The translations under genes were made by a program, and so were the position numbers. Below are positions 7,414 through 15,412 of a DNA stretch of 64,000 nucleotides, piece after piece. This DNA is from RGIG8745 sp045576655 (GTDB taxonomy: Bacteria > Bacteroidota > Bacteroidia > Bacteroidales > Bacteroidaceae), in contig JAZNGW010000007.1 of NCBI GenBank assembly GCA_045576655.1, forward strand, positions 1 to 64,000, given 5' to 3'. The notes below the pieces were generated by a model, which did not search any database, had not been told where the DNA came from, and saw only the letters and a program-made list of their open reading frames with translations. Position 1 is the stretch's first letter, and each line of letters opens with the position of its first letter.

Positions 7414-9081
7414 CTACATTCCAAGCAGCTCTTTCGCATTGCTTATCGCAGCATCTGTAATATTCTCACCACTTAGCATGTTCGCAATTTCCGTCACTCG
7501 TTGCTCTTTATCCAGCTCTACGACATGGCTAATTGTAGCCTCCTCGTTATCAACTTTATAAACCTTGTAATGATGCGAACCAAGAGCCGCAATCTGTGGC
7601 AAATGAGTTATACTAATCACCTGACGACCGTTTGAACCCATCTCCTGCATAATATGTGCCATCTTCTCGGCTATAGCTCCCGACACACCTGTATCTATCT
7701 CATCAAAAACAATAGTCGGCATCTGCACAGCACCAGATATAAGCGCCTTAAGCGAAAGCATAACTCTTGCTATTTCACCGCCCGATGCCACACTGGAAAC
7801 ATCCTGCATAGGAGCATTCTTATTGGCAGAAAACAGGAACGCCACCTTATCTAATCCTGTAGCATCAGGCGCTTCACGCAAACTCATATCTACAGAAAAA
7901 CGCACGTTAGGCATTCCAAGAGGCAGCAGATAGTCCGTCATTTTCGACTGCACCACTTCTGCCGCACAACGTCTCGACTTAGACAACACTTCGGCCTCCC
8001 CCACAAGTTTAGAATAAGCGGCATCGCACTCCTTACGCAATATTTCAATATTCTCATCGCTATGCGAAATCGAATTAAGTCGGGCCTCCAGATCATCCTT
8101 AATCACAAGAAGTTCCTCCAGCGACTCAACCCTATGCTTCTTCTCCAAACTATATATCAAGTTCAGCCGATCGTTAACATATGCCAGCCTATCAGGATTA
8201 TACTCCACATTCTCAATGTGGCTCTCTATCTCCTCCGCTATATCTTTCAGCTCGATATAGCAACTGTCTATCCTGTTAGCCAGTTCAGCCGACACCACAT
8301 GAAGGTTTTCGATTCCATGCAGAGTCGAAGCGCACAACTTCAGCATCTGCAACGCGTCATCAGAATCACTCTCACTTGCCAGACAGCTCTTTGCGCGATA
8401 TAGTCCGCCCTTAATCTCTTCGGCATGAGTCAGGATGTCCGACTCAGCCTCAAGCAGGTCCTGCTCGCCTTCCACAAGATTTGCCGACTCTAATTGTTCA
8501 TATTGGAATCGGACAAAATCTTCGTCCTCGCTATTTTTGCGCGCATCCTCCACTGCCCGCTCCAATGCCGAACAAAGCGATTTGTAAGTTTTGTAAGTTT
8601 CCGAATAAGCAGCAAAACGTTCTGCATTATTACCTATAATATCAAGTACGCCCAACTGGAAATTCTCCTTATTGAGCAATAGGTTCTGATGCTGCGAATG
8701 TATATCAATAAGTTTGTCGCCCAGTTCCTTCAGCAAAGAAAGCGGAACCGGACTATCGTTAACAAACGAACGGCTCTTGCCTGCCGCCGTGAGTTCACGA
8801 CGCACTATACACGTCTTTCCGTCGAAATCAACATCGTTATTGCTAAAGAACGAAGAGAGTCCGCACTCCTCAACATCAAATTCCGCCTCAATAACGCATT
8901 TTGACGCACCTGTCATAATAGACTTCGAGTCCGCCCTTTGCCCTAGCAAAAGTCCTATAGCGCCAAGTATTATAGATTTTCCAGCTCCTGTTTCACCCGT
9001 TATGACGGAGAAACCCTCATGGAAATCCATATCAAGGCTATCAATCAGCGTATAATTCTCTATATGTAATGAAACAATCAT
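7414..9081 (-). CDS. recN: DNA repair protein RecN
   Basis: The protein has 555 residues, the usual length, of the SMC-like ATPase family acting in double-strand break repair on cytoplasmic DNA. The Walker A motif GETGAGKS lies at about residues 29-36. A central coiled-coil region rich in Glu, Lys and Leu spans about 160-360. The ABC signature is VASGGEIARVML, Walker B is TIVFDEIDTGVSG, and a switch His occurs in ISITHLPQIAALG. It follows the DUF4835 gene by 71 bases on the same strand. The order coaBC, DUF4835, recN is conserved in Bacteroidetes. Confidence 0.98.
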   Translation of the reverse strand: MIVSLHIENYTLIDSLDMDFHEGFSVITGETGAGKSIILGAIGLLLGQRADSKSIMTGASKCVIEAEFDVEECGLSSFFSNNDVDFDGKTCIVRRELTAAGKSRSFVNDSPVPLSLLKELGDKLIDIHSQHQNLLLNKENFQLGVLDIIGNNAERFAAYSETYKTYKSLCSALERAVEDARKNSEDEDFVRFQYEQLESANLVEGEQDLLEAESDILTHAEEIKGGLYRAKSCLASESDSDDALQMLKLCASTLHGIENLHVVSAELANRIDSCYIELKDIAEEIESHIENVEYNPDRLAYVNDRLNLIYSLEKKHRVESLEELLVIKDDLEARLNSISHSDENIEILRKECDAAYSKLVGEAEVLSKSRRCAAEVVQSKMTDYLLPLGMPNVRFSVDMSLREAPDATGLDKVAFLFSANKNAPMQDVSSVASGGEIARVMLSLKALISGAVQMPTIVFDEIDTGVSGAIAEKMAHIMQEMGSNGRQVISITHLPQIAALGSHHYKVYKVDNEEATISHVVELDKEQRVTEIANMLSGENITDAAISNAKELLGM

Positions 9082-9152
9082 TATTTTCTGTGGTTGTAAG
9101 AGTTTAAACTTCAGAGTGTTGAGATAGAAGTAAAAGCCAGCCTTAAAGCGAT

Positions 9153-10058
9153 TTATCTCTTAATTTTGTTCCAATGCTGATTCTGAGACGCATTAAGGTC
9201 TGACAGAATGTTATAAACGCTTTCCTTTTCCTTTGCTGTACCGTGCCCGCTAAAGATGTTAACTATCTCATCGCGCTTATAATCGGTAAAAATCTGTGGC
9301 AGCATACTCAATGGTTTATTCTTATTTGCTTCGCCAAGCAAGGCTATAGCTTCGCCTATTGCCACACGACCGCGATCCACGTTATTAGCCATCTCATCCA
9401 GTCCGAGACGATGGTATTTGTACTGCATTTGGCGAAACGGTTCCATAGACGATTCCAAATAGTCATTGATGATTGCATGGCGGTTCTTGCTGTCGTCAAA
9501 CGCCTTCCAGCCCGTCTCGCTCAACGACTGCGCACTGTTCACTATGCTCTCCGCTTTCTGAAGTATTGCAGTACCGCCTAAAGGCGACATCGTATCGAGA
9601 TCCATTCCTATAAACAAATAGGCATAATAGGCAAGCATGGCAGTAAGGTTGTTGTCTATCATGTTCTCATTAAAATCCAGTTGGTCAAACTCCTGATAGG
9701 TAAAGTTGAAATCACCATCCTTCATACTGAACACGGTCGTGTTGTACGCAGAGTTATACACAGGTCTTGACGACTGAAACAGCAATTCACACGTAAACTT
9801 ATTTTCCGCTGGATGATGCTGCTTGACCGTTATGTTCAGCGTACAGTCAATACGCTCGTTATCAGCGAACTGCAGTTCAGTCCATGCACGGTTATTCATA
9901 AACTCGTTAAGAGAAGTTTCAAGAGTCTCAAACACGCTCGTATTCGTACCCTGCACCTGAGTATGGATAATATTGACTTTACAGTTCAGTTCTTGCGCAT
10001 TTAAGCAAGCAGATGCCAACACAAACAACATTAACAATATGCCACGAATTTCCCTCAT
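9153..10058 (-). CDS. DUF4835 family protein (PorD-like)
   Basis: The protein has 301 residues with a signal peptide (ending LNAQ), so it is exported. It matches the DUF4835 family by its start ELNCKVNIIHTQVQG, by ERIDCTLNITV, by FQSSRPVYNSAYNTTVF, by YYAYLFIGMDLDTMSPLGG and by the closing IFSGHGTAKEKESVYNILSDL. In Bacteroidetes this family sits between coaBC and recN, as here, and is often labelled a type IX secretion component, PorD; its exact role is not settled. The start overlaps the coaBC stop (ATGA at 10055-10058), which implies translational coupling. Its presence fits the many secreted proteins in the window that carry type IX-like C-termini. Confidence 0.9.
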   Translation of the reverse strand: MREIRGILLMLFVLASACLNAQELNCKVNIIHTQVQGTNTSVFETLETSLNEFMNNRAWTELQFADNERIDCTLNITVKQHHPAENKFTCELLFQSSRPVYNSAYNTTVFSMKDGDFNFTYQEFDQLDFNENMIDNNLTAMLAYYAYLFIGMDLDTMSPLGGTAILQKAESIVNSAQSLSETGWKAFDDSKNRHAIINDYLESSMEPFRQMQYKYHRLGLDEMANNVDRGRVAIGEAIALLGEANKNKPLSMLPQIFTDYKRDEIVNIFSGHGTAKEKESVYNILSDLNASQNQHWNKIKR

Positions 10059-11260
10059 GCCTTAATCTGTTTTTCCAATTCGTCCACTATATCCTTTGCT
10101 ACCTCCGTTTTAGACTTCAAAGGATAAACTTTTTCTTCATTTGCAGAGATTATAGTAATCTTATTAGTGTCGCAACGGAAACCAGCTCCCTTATCGTTAA
10201 GAGAGTTCAGAACAATGAAGTCAAGGTTCTTCTTTTTAAGTTTCAGTTGGGCGTTGTTTGTCTCATCGTTTGTTTCAAGAGCAAACCCCACAAGAGTCTG
10301 CCTTTCTGTTTTCATTTGTCCGAGAGCTGCAGCTATGTCCTGAGTCGGTTTGAGACGAATAACCATATCGTCACCCTTGCGCTTGATTTTCTCATTTGCA
10401 GTCGTTTCAGGCGTAAAATCCGCCACTGCAGCACACAGAATACCTGCATCAACTGCAGCAAACAGCGAAGTTGCCTTCTCATACATATCCTGTGCAGACT
10501 CCACATCATAGCGATGAATCAGCGAGTTCTGAGTCTTCATGTCAGATGACACTGGTCCGCAAACAAAATAAACTTCTGCCCCTCGCTTCGCACACTCCTC
10601 AGCAAGAGCAAACCCCATCTTGCCTGACGAGTAATTGCCCACAAAACGCACGGGATCAATTTTCTCATAAGTAGGACCCGCTGTGATTAATACACTTTTG
10701 CCTGCCATACTCTCGTTCTTGCTAAAGAAATGGGCAAGACACTCCACAATCTGCTCTGGTTCTTCCATGCGCCCCTTACCCACAAGATGACTTGCCAGGA
10801 ATCCGCTCTGAGGTTCAATAATATGATTACCATAAGAACGGAGAATTTCAAGATTTCCCTGAGTCGACGGATGCGCATACATATCGAGATCCATCGCCGG
10901 AGCCACAAACACCGGTGCCTTCATCGACAGATAAGTCGTTATGAGCATATTATCGGCAATGCCGTGAGCCATTTTTCCTATCGTCGAAGCCGTAGCAGGA
11001 GCTATGACCATTGCGTCCGCCCATAATCCGAGGTCTACATGGCTATGCCAAGTGCCGTCACGCTGAGAAAAAAAGTCGCTTACGACTGGTTTACTTGTCA
11101 AAGCCGACAAGGTTATCGGAGTGATAAACTCCTTGCCTGCAGGCGTAATAACAACTTGCACCTCCGCACCCTGCTTTATCAGTAGACGAATAATCATGCA
11201 AGCTTTATAGGCCGCAATACTACCGGTTATTCCTAAAACTATTTTTTTGCCCTTCAACAT
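10055..11260 (-). CDS. coaBC: Bifunctional phosphopantothenoylcysteine decarboxylase / phosphopantothenate-cysteine ligase
   Basis: The protein has 401 residues and catalyses two steps of coenzyme A synthesis. The N-terminal flavin-dependent CoaC half (about 1-185) contains GITGSIAAYKA, the catalytic His region WHSHVDLGLWAD, the FMN loop APATASTIGKMAHGIADN and PAMDLDM (usually PAMN). The substrate clamp reads FLASHLVGKGRM; the Cys seen at this place in E. coli Dfp is Ser here, as I recall for other Bacteroidetes. The CoaB half starts at SVLITAGPTYEKIDPVRF and includes SSGKMGFALAEE, AAVADFTPE, KIKRK and LVGFALET. It lies 43 bases after dnaX and overlaps DUF4835 by 4 bases. Confidence 0.97.
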   Translation of the reverse strand: MLKGKKIVLGITGSIAAYKACMIIRLLIKQGAEVQVVITPAGKEFITPITLSALTSKPVVSDFFSQRDGTWHSHVDLGLWADAMVIAPATASTIGKMAHGIADNMLITTYLSMKAPVFVAPAMDLDMYAHPSTQGNLEILRSYGNHIIEPQSGFLASHLVGKGRMEEPEQIVECLAHFFSKNESMAGKSVLITAGPTYEKIDPVRFVGNYSSGKMGFALAEECAKRGAEVYFVCGPVSSDMKTQNSLIHRYDVESAQDMYEKATSLFAAVDAGILCAAVADFTPETTANEKIKRKGDDMVIRLKPTQDIAAALGQMKTERQTLVGFALETNDETNNAQLKLKKKNLDFIVLNSLNDKGAGFRCDTNKITIISANEEKVYPLKSKTEVAKDIVDELEKQIKA

Positions 11261-11303
11261 ATCGTTTTACATACTTCTTGTTAGTCCTTAATTTTCAGGA
11301 TTA

Positions 11304-13061
11304 CTAAAGTTCAAGATCGAACACTTCCTTAAGTTTCGTCAACGCCGCATTATTCTGACACATAAGATTGAACTGCTCCACACGGTTATATGCACGTTGC
11401 TTATCCTCTTGCTTGCGCATACGCACCTTCATATCGAGCTTCCCGTTGTGCAAACTTACGCGCATCGCTTGCAAAATCCTCGGTACGAAAGCGTTCAGTT
11501 CCTTTTCCACTATCTCATTGTTTGCCACCACCTCAAAAAGGTCATCGCCAAGCAATATCGGATCTATATCCTTCAGTCTGTTAGCCATTGCTGTATCTTC
11601 TTGAGGCAGGTTATGCGCAAACTCCCTCCACGCTGTCAAGAGCGATGTAGAGTCAACAGGTCTGTATTCTGCCACTTGCGATTGTACCGGACGAGCGGTC
11701 ACATTGTCCGCACGAGGTGTTTGTTGCTGCTGAACTTTACCCTTCATCATATCGCGTATCGACACGGAAGTGACGCGAGCGGAACTATTCAAAGGTTTAG
11801 ATGTTGCAACAGGGGGCACTGCCTGAGGCTTTGTACCCGCAACTGGAGTTGTAGTAACCGCTTGCTGAGGTTTCTGAACCTGCTGAGCTTGTTGCGCACC
11901 GCCAGTTTGCTGCTTAAACAGGGGTTTTAACGTCTTCTTGGGGCGACGCCCCGACGAAGGCGCATCTTCCTGTGCTGTCTGAGCCAGTTCTATGAGCGTA
12001 ATCTCTACAAGGAGACGCTTGCTTTGGCTCTGTTTGTAATGAATGTCGCAATCAGAGCAAAGCCTGATGGCTGCATAGAGAAATGCAGGTTTGCACCTCT
12101 GTGCCTGCTGCTGATACCTTTGGCGCACCTCGTCGCTTGCTTCAATTAGCGCAACAGTCTGGGCATCCCTGCTGACAAGCAAGTTACGCAGATGCGAAGC
12201 AAGGCCATTGATGAAATGCTGTCCGTCAAAGCCCTTGCTAAGGATTTCATTCAGCGTCACCATTATCTCCGTAATCTTGTTTGCGAGGAAATAGTCCGTC
12301 AGTTTGAAGTAATAGTCATAGTCAAGCACATTAAGATTTTCGATTGTGCGCTGATATGTAATGTTTCCCCCGCAGAAACTCGTCACTTGGTCAAATATCG
12401 ACAAAGCGTCACGCATACCGCCGTCCGCCTTTTGTGCTATTACGTTAAGAGCCGCCGGTTCAGCCGTAATACCCTCTTTTTCCGCAACATTCTGTAAATG
12501 AGCAACTATGTCACCCACATTCATACGATTGAAATCATATATCTGGCAACGCGACAGAATAGTCGGAAGCAGTTTATGCTTTTCAGTCGTGGCAAGAACA
12601 AAGATTGCATGACGAGGGGGCTCCTCAAGAGTTTTCAAAAATGCATTGAATGCCGCCGTAGACAGCATATGCACCTCGTCAATGATAAACACCTTGTATT
12701 TGCCCACCTGCGGTGGTATTCTCACCTGGTCTATTAGCTGACGAATGTCATCGACCGAGTTGTTCGATGCGGCATCAAGTTCGTGGATATTAAACGAGCG
12801 CTGCTCATTAAAAGCCTTGCAAGATTCACACTCATTGCAGGCTTCACCATTTGCATTAGGATTCAAGCAATTTATAGTCTTCGCAAAAATACGGGCGCAA
12901 GTGGTCTTGCCCACACCTCGCGGACCACAAAACAAATAGGCATGAGCCAAATGCCCCGAACTGATGGCATTCTTCAGAGTCGTAGTCAGCGACGACTGCC
13001 CCACAACCGAATCAAACGTCGCGGGACGGTACTTTCTCGCCGAAACAATATAGTTTTCCAT
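11304..13061 (-). CDS. dnaX: DNA polymerase III subunit gamma/tau
   Basis: The protein has 585 residues and is the clamp-loader ATPase of the replisome. Domain order: Walker A GPRGVGKTT (46-54), a zinc site with Cys65, Cys75, Cys78 and Cys81, Walker B IIDEVHMLS, an arginine-finger segment (ILSRCQ), then the collar domain. Residues about 375-470 are a Gln/Pro/Thr-rich linker, and the last 110 residues are the tau-like tail. I see no obvious A-rich or T-rich slippage site that would force a short gamma form. It is first of the minus-strand group dnaX-coaBC-DUF4835-recN and has a promoter box at 13103. Confidence 0.97.
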   Translation of the reverse strand: MENYIVSARKYRPATFDSVVGQSSLTTTLKNAISSGHLAHAYLFCGPRGVGKTTCARIFAKTINCLNPNANGEACNECESCKAFNEQRSFNIHELDAASNNSVDDIRQLIDQVRIPPQVGKYKVFIIDEVHMLSTAAFNAFLKTLEEPPRHAIFVLATTEKHKLLPTILSRCQIYDFNRMNVGDIVAHLQNVAEKEGITAEPAALNVIAQKADGGMRDALSIFDQVTSFCGGNITYQRTIENLNVLDYDYYFKLTDYFLANKITEIMVTLNEILSKGFDGQHFINGLASHLRNLLVSRDAQTVALIEASDEVRQRYQQQAQRCKPAFLYAAIRLCSDCDIHYKQSQSKRLLVEITLIELAQTAQEDAPSSGRRPKKTLKPLFKQQTGGAQQAQQVQKPQQAVTTTPVAGTKPQAVPPVATSKPLNSSARVTSVSIRDMMKGKVQQQQTPRADNVTARPVQSQVAEYRPVDSTSLLTAWREFAHNLPQEDTAMANRLKDIDPILLGDDLFEVVANNEIVEKELNAFVPRILQAMRVSLHNGKLDMKVRMRKQEDKQRAYNRVEQFNLMCQNNAALTKLKEVFDLEL

Positions 13062-13102
13062 CTGTTAGAGTATATTGTTTGTTAGTTTACAAGTATTGGA
13101 AT

Positions 13103-13110
13103 CAAAGGTA
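13103..13110 (-). promoter_or_regulatory. -7 box for the dnaX group
   Basis: TACCTTTG on the minus strand fits TAnnTTTG, 41 bases before the dnaX ATG. The -33 part is not clear. Confidence 0.5.
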
Positions 13111-13205
13111 AGCAGAAAAAATGAATTAACACGCGTTTCAGTCCAAAATCATATCACTCAAGGCAAAGAAGCAAGTCTCATAGCCCTGAAGTCGGAAAAA
13201 ATCCG

Positions 13206-13213
13206 TAAGTTTG
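13206..13213 (+). promoter_or_regulatory. -7 box for the mtnN-luxS pair
   Basis: TAAGTTTG fits TAnnTTTG, 35 bases before the mtnN ATG. No TTTG is seen at the right distance upstream. Confidence 0.45.
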
Positions 13214-13248
13214 CAAATCAGTAACAAAGTACAAACGATTTTGAGATT

Positions 13249-13938
13249 ATGAAGATTGGCATATTGACAGCAATGACATCGGAATACGATCAGTTAGCTT
13301 CACTGCTTGAGAACGGGGCGGAATGCTCCGTAGGCAGATTCAGTTACCTCATCGGACGACTCGGAAAAAACGAGATCGTACTGCGCCAATGCGGCATCGG
13401 CAAAGTTAACGCAGCCGTAGGTACGGCCGAACTGATACGTTCTTTCGAGCCCAGCTGCATCATCAGCACAGGAGTTGCAGGAGGAATAGACAAACAGCTA
13501 AACATCATGGATGTCGTTGTCAGTTCCTCAATCGTACACCACGACGTATGGTGTGGCATGGGATGCGAATGCGGACAAGTACAAGGAATGCCTACGATGT
13601 TCAATGCCGACAAAGAACTTTACGAAACAGCTCTCGGCATCAATACAGAAAACGACACACGCATTCACGGCGGACTCATCTGCACCGGTGACCAGTTCAT
13701 AACCAGCCGCACAGAGCTCGACCGCATCAAGAGCAAATTTCCTGCCGGACTCGCCGTCGACATGGAATCTGCAGCAATAGCGCAAACTTGCCATATCTAC
13801 AACGTACCGTTCGTTAGTTTCCGCATCATCAGCGACACACCTGGAGTCGACAAACACATACAGCAGTACGAAAACTTCTGGGGCGAAATGGCAAACCGCT
13901 CTTTCGGAATCACACGCAAATACCTACTCGCATTATGA
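13249..13938 (+). CDS. mtnN: 5'-methylthioadenosine/S-adenosylhomocysteine nucleosidase
   Basis: The protein has 229 residues, the usual length. It cleaves the glycosidic bond of S-adenosylhomocysteine and methylthioadenosine, releasing adenine. Visible family marks are MKIGILTAMTSEYDQL with the catalytic Glu12, ISTGVAGGID, CTGDQFI, AVDMESAAIAQ with Glu173 and ISDTPGVD with the catalytic Asp196. Its stop overlaps the luxS start (ATGA, 13935-13938), so the two consecutive enzymes of the activated methyl cycle are translationally coupled. Confidence 0.97.
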   Translation: MKIGILTAMTSEYDQLASLLENGAECSVGRFSYLIGRLGKNEIVLRQCGIGKVNAAVGTAELIRSFEPSCIISTGVAGGIDKQLNIMDVVVSSSIVHHDVWCGMGCECGQVQGMPTMFNADKELYETALGINTENDTRIHGGLICTGDQFITSRTELDRIKSKFPAGLAVDMESAAIAQTCHIYNVPFVSFRIISDTPGVDKHIQQYENFWGEMANRSFGITRKYLLAL

Positions 13939-14414
13939 AGAAGATTGCAAGTTTCACCATTGACCATATCCGTCTGAAACGGGGCATTTACGTATCGCGC
14001 CAAGACAGCATCGGCAACAACGTCGTTACAACCTTCGACATCCGCATGAAAGAGCCTAATCGCGAACCAGCACTGAGCCCAAGTGCATTACACACCATTG
14101 AGCATCTGGCCGCAACCTTTCTGCGCAACCATCCCGTCTGGGCAGACAGCATAGTCTACTGGGGACCGATGGGCTGCCTCACAGGCAACTACTTGCTACT
14201 TAAGGGCGACCTCACTTCCACCGACATTCTGTCGCTCATTATCGAAACCTTTCGTTTCATCGCCAACTTCGACGGTGAAGTTCCTGGAGCTTCAGCCCGC
14301 GATTGCGGCAACTACCTTCTGATGAATCTGCCAGAAGCACGTTGGGAAGCAGCAAAATACCTCAACGAAGTGCTCGAGTGCGCCACAGAAGAAAATCTCA
14401 ACTATCCTGATTGA
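13935..14414 (+). CDS. luxS: S-ribosylhomocysteine lyase LuxS
   Basis: The protein has 159 residues. It converts S-ribosylhomocysteine to homocysteine and the AI-2 precursor DPD. The metal-binding motif HTIEHL gives His53 and His57, and Cys124 in ARDCGNY is the third ligand; Cys81 in GPMGCLTG is the catalytic acid/base. All residues needed for activity are present, so AI-2 production is expected as a by-product of methyl-cycle detoxification. It directly follows and overlaps mtnN, which supplies its substrate. Confidence 0.98.
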   Translation: MKKIASFTIDHIRLKRGIYVSRQDSIGNNVVTTFDIRMKEPNREPALSPSALHTIEHLAATFLRNHPVWADSIVYWGPMGCLTGNYLLLKGDLTSTDILSLIIETFRFIANFDGEVPGASARDCGNYLLMNLPEARWEAAKYLNEVLECATEENLNYPD

Positions 14415-14483
14415 CGGGAACGTCAACGACAACGATAACAACAACGCGAACCCTAAAGATTAAATCCCTAAACATTACAACCC

Positions 14484-15224
14484 ATGACAAAAGTTAAAAT
14501 ATCCACATCTCTCGGCGACATAACAGCAGTGCTCTACGACGAGACACCACTCCACAGAGACAACTTCATCAAGCTCGTTAACGAAGGTTACTATAACGGC
14601 ACACTCTTCCACCGCGTCATCAAAGAATTCATGATTCAGGGTGGAGACCCCGACAGTCGCGGTGCTGCCCCAGGCAAGCATCTTGGCACAGGCGGTCCCG
14701 ACTACACAATCGAAGCTGAAATCAGACCTAACCTAATCCATAGGCGAGGAGCCCTGGCTGCAGCACGCCAAGGCGACGAAGTCAACCCCGAAAGACGTTC
14801 CAGCGGTTCACAATTCTACATCGTATGGGGTAAGACCTATAACGAAGGGCAACTCGGCCAACTCGGCAAGCAGCTTGAGGTACAGGCACAGCAACAAGTC
14901 TTCAACAAACTCGTCATGGAACACCGCAGCGAAATCATGGAGATGCGCCGCAATCGCGACCAAGCAGGTCTGCAGGAACTACAGGACGACCTCGTAGCCC
15001 AAATGAAAGCCATCGTCAAGGAACAAGGTCCGTTCGGGCTTTCCGACCTTCAGAAAGAAGCATACAAGACTATCGGGGGAACCCCACACCTTGACGGACA
15101 GTACACCGTTTTTGGCGAAGTCATCGAAGGCCTTGATATTGTCGAAAAGATTCAGAACTGCGAAACAGGAACTGCCGACCGTCCTAAAACAGACATCTGT
15201 ATGACTATTAACATCGAGGAATAA
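14484..15224 (+). CDS. Cyclophilin-type peptidyl-prolyl isomerase
   Basis: The protein has 246 residues with no signal peptide, so it is probably cytoplasmic. The cyclophilin core is split: residues 1-117 carry FHRVIKEFMIQGGDPDSRG (active-site Arg and Phe) and SSGSQFYIVWG, and residues about 200-246 carry the closing HLDGQYTVFGEVIEGLDIV. Between them lies an insertion of about 80 residues that is rich in Gln, Glu, Arg and Lys and predicted helical (LEVQAQQQVFNKLV, MEMRRNRDQAGLQELQDDL). I believe this insertion occurs in other Bacteroidales cyclophilins, and it may act as a substrate-holding arm. The gene follows luxS after 69 bases and ends at a strong terminator. Confidence 0.93.
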   Translation: MTKVKISTSLGDITAVLYDETPLHRDNFIKLVNEGYYNGTLFHRVIKEFMIQGGDPDSRGAAPGKHLGTGGPDYTIEAEIRPNLIHRRGALAAARQGDEVNPERRSSGSQFYIVWGKTYNEGQLGQLGKQLEVQAQQQVFNKLVMEHRSEIMEMRRNRDQAGLQELQDDLVAQMKAIVKEQGPFGLSDLQKEAYKTIGGTPHLDGQYTVFGEVIEGLDIVEKIQNCETGTADRPKTDICMTINIEE

Positions 15225-15269
15225 AACATTAAATCTCAAACCTTAAATTCTAAACACTAAACCTTTAAT

Positions 15270-15300
15270 AGGGCGAGCGACCTCGCCCTATTTCTTTCTA
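15270..15300 (+). terminator. Terminator after the cyclophilin gene
   Basis: AGGGCGAG-CGAC-CTCGCCCT is followed by ATTTCTTTCT. The same palindrome with small changes recurs at 17965 and 18819, so it also belongs to a dispersed repeat family. Confidence 0.75.
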
Positions 15301-15341
15301 CTTCACATTGAAACAAATTTGCCATTTTTTACATGAGGCAC

Positions 15342-15372
15342 TTTGTGCGTATATGTTTATACCATATTTTTG
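15342..15372 (+). promoter_or_regulatory. Consensus Bacteroidetes promoter of the GH2 gene
   Basis: TTTG at 15342-15345, then 19 bases, then TATTTTTG at 15365-15372: an exact fit to TTTG-N19-TAnnTTTG. The predicted transcript starts around 15379-15381, giving a leader of about 32 bases. Confidence 0.85.
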
Positions 15373-15412
15373 CAAATAGGAATTTGAATTTTAACTCAAA
15401 AATCATAATCAC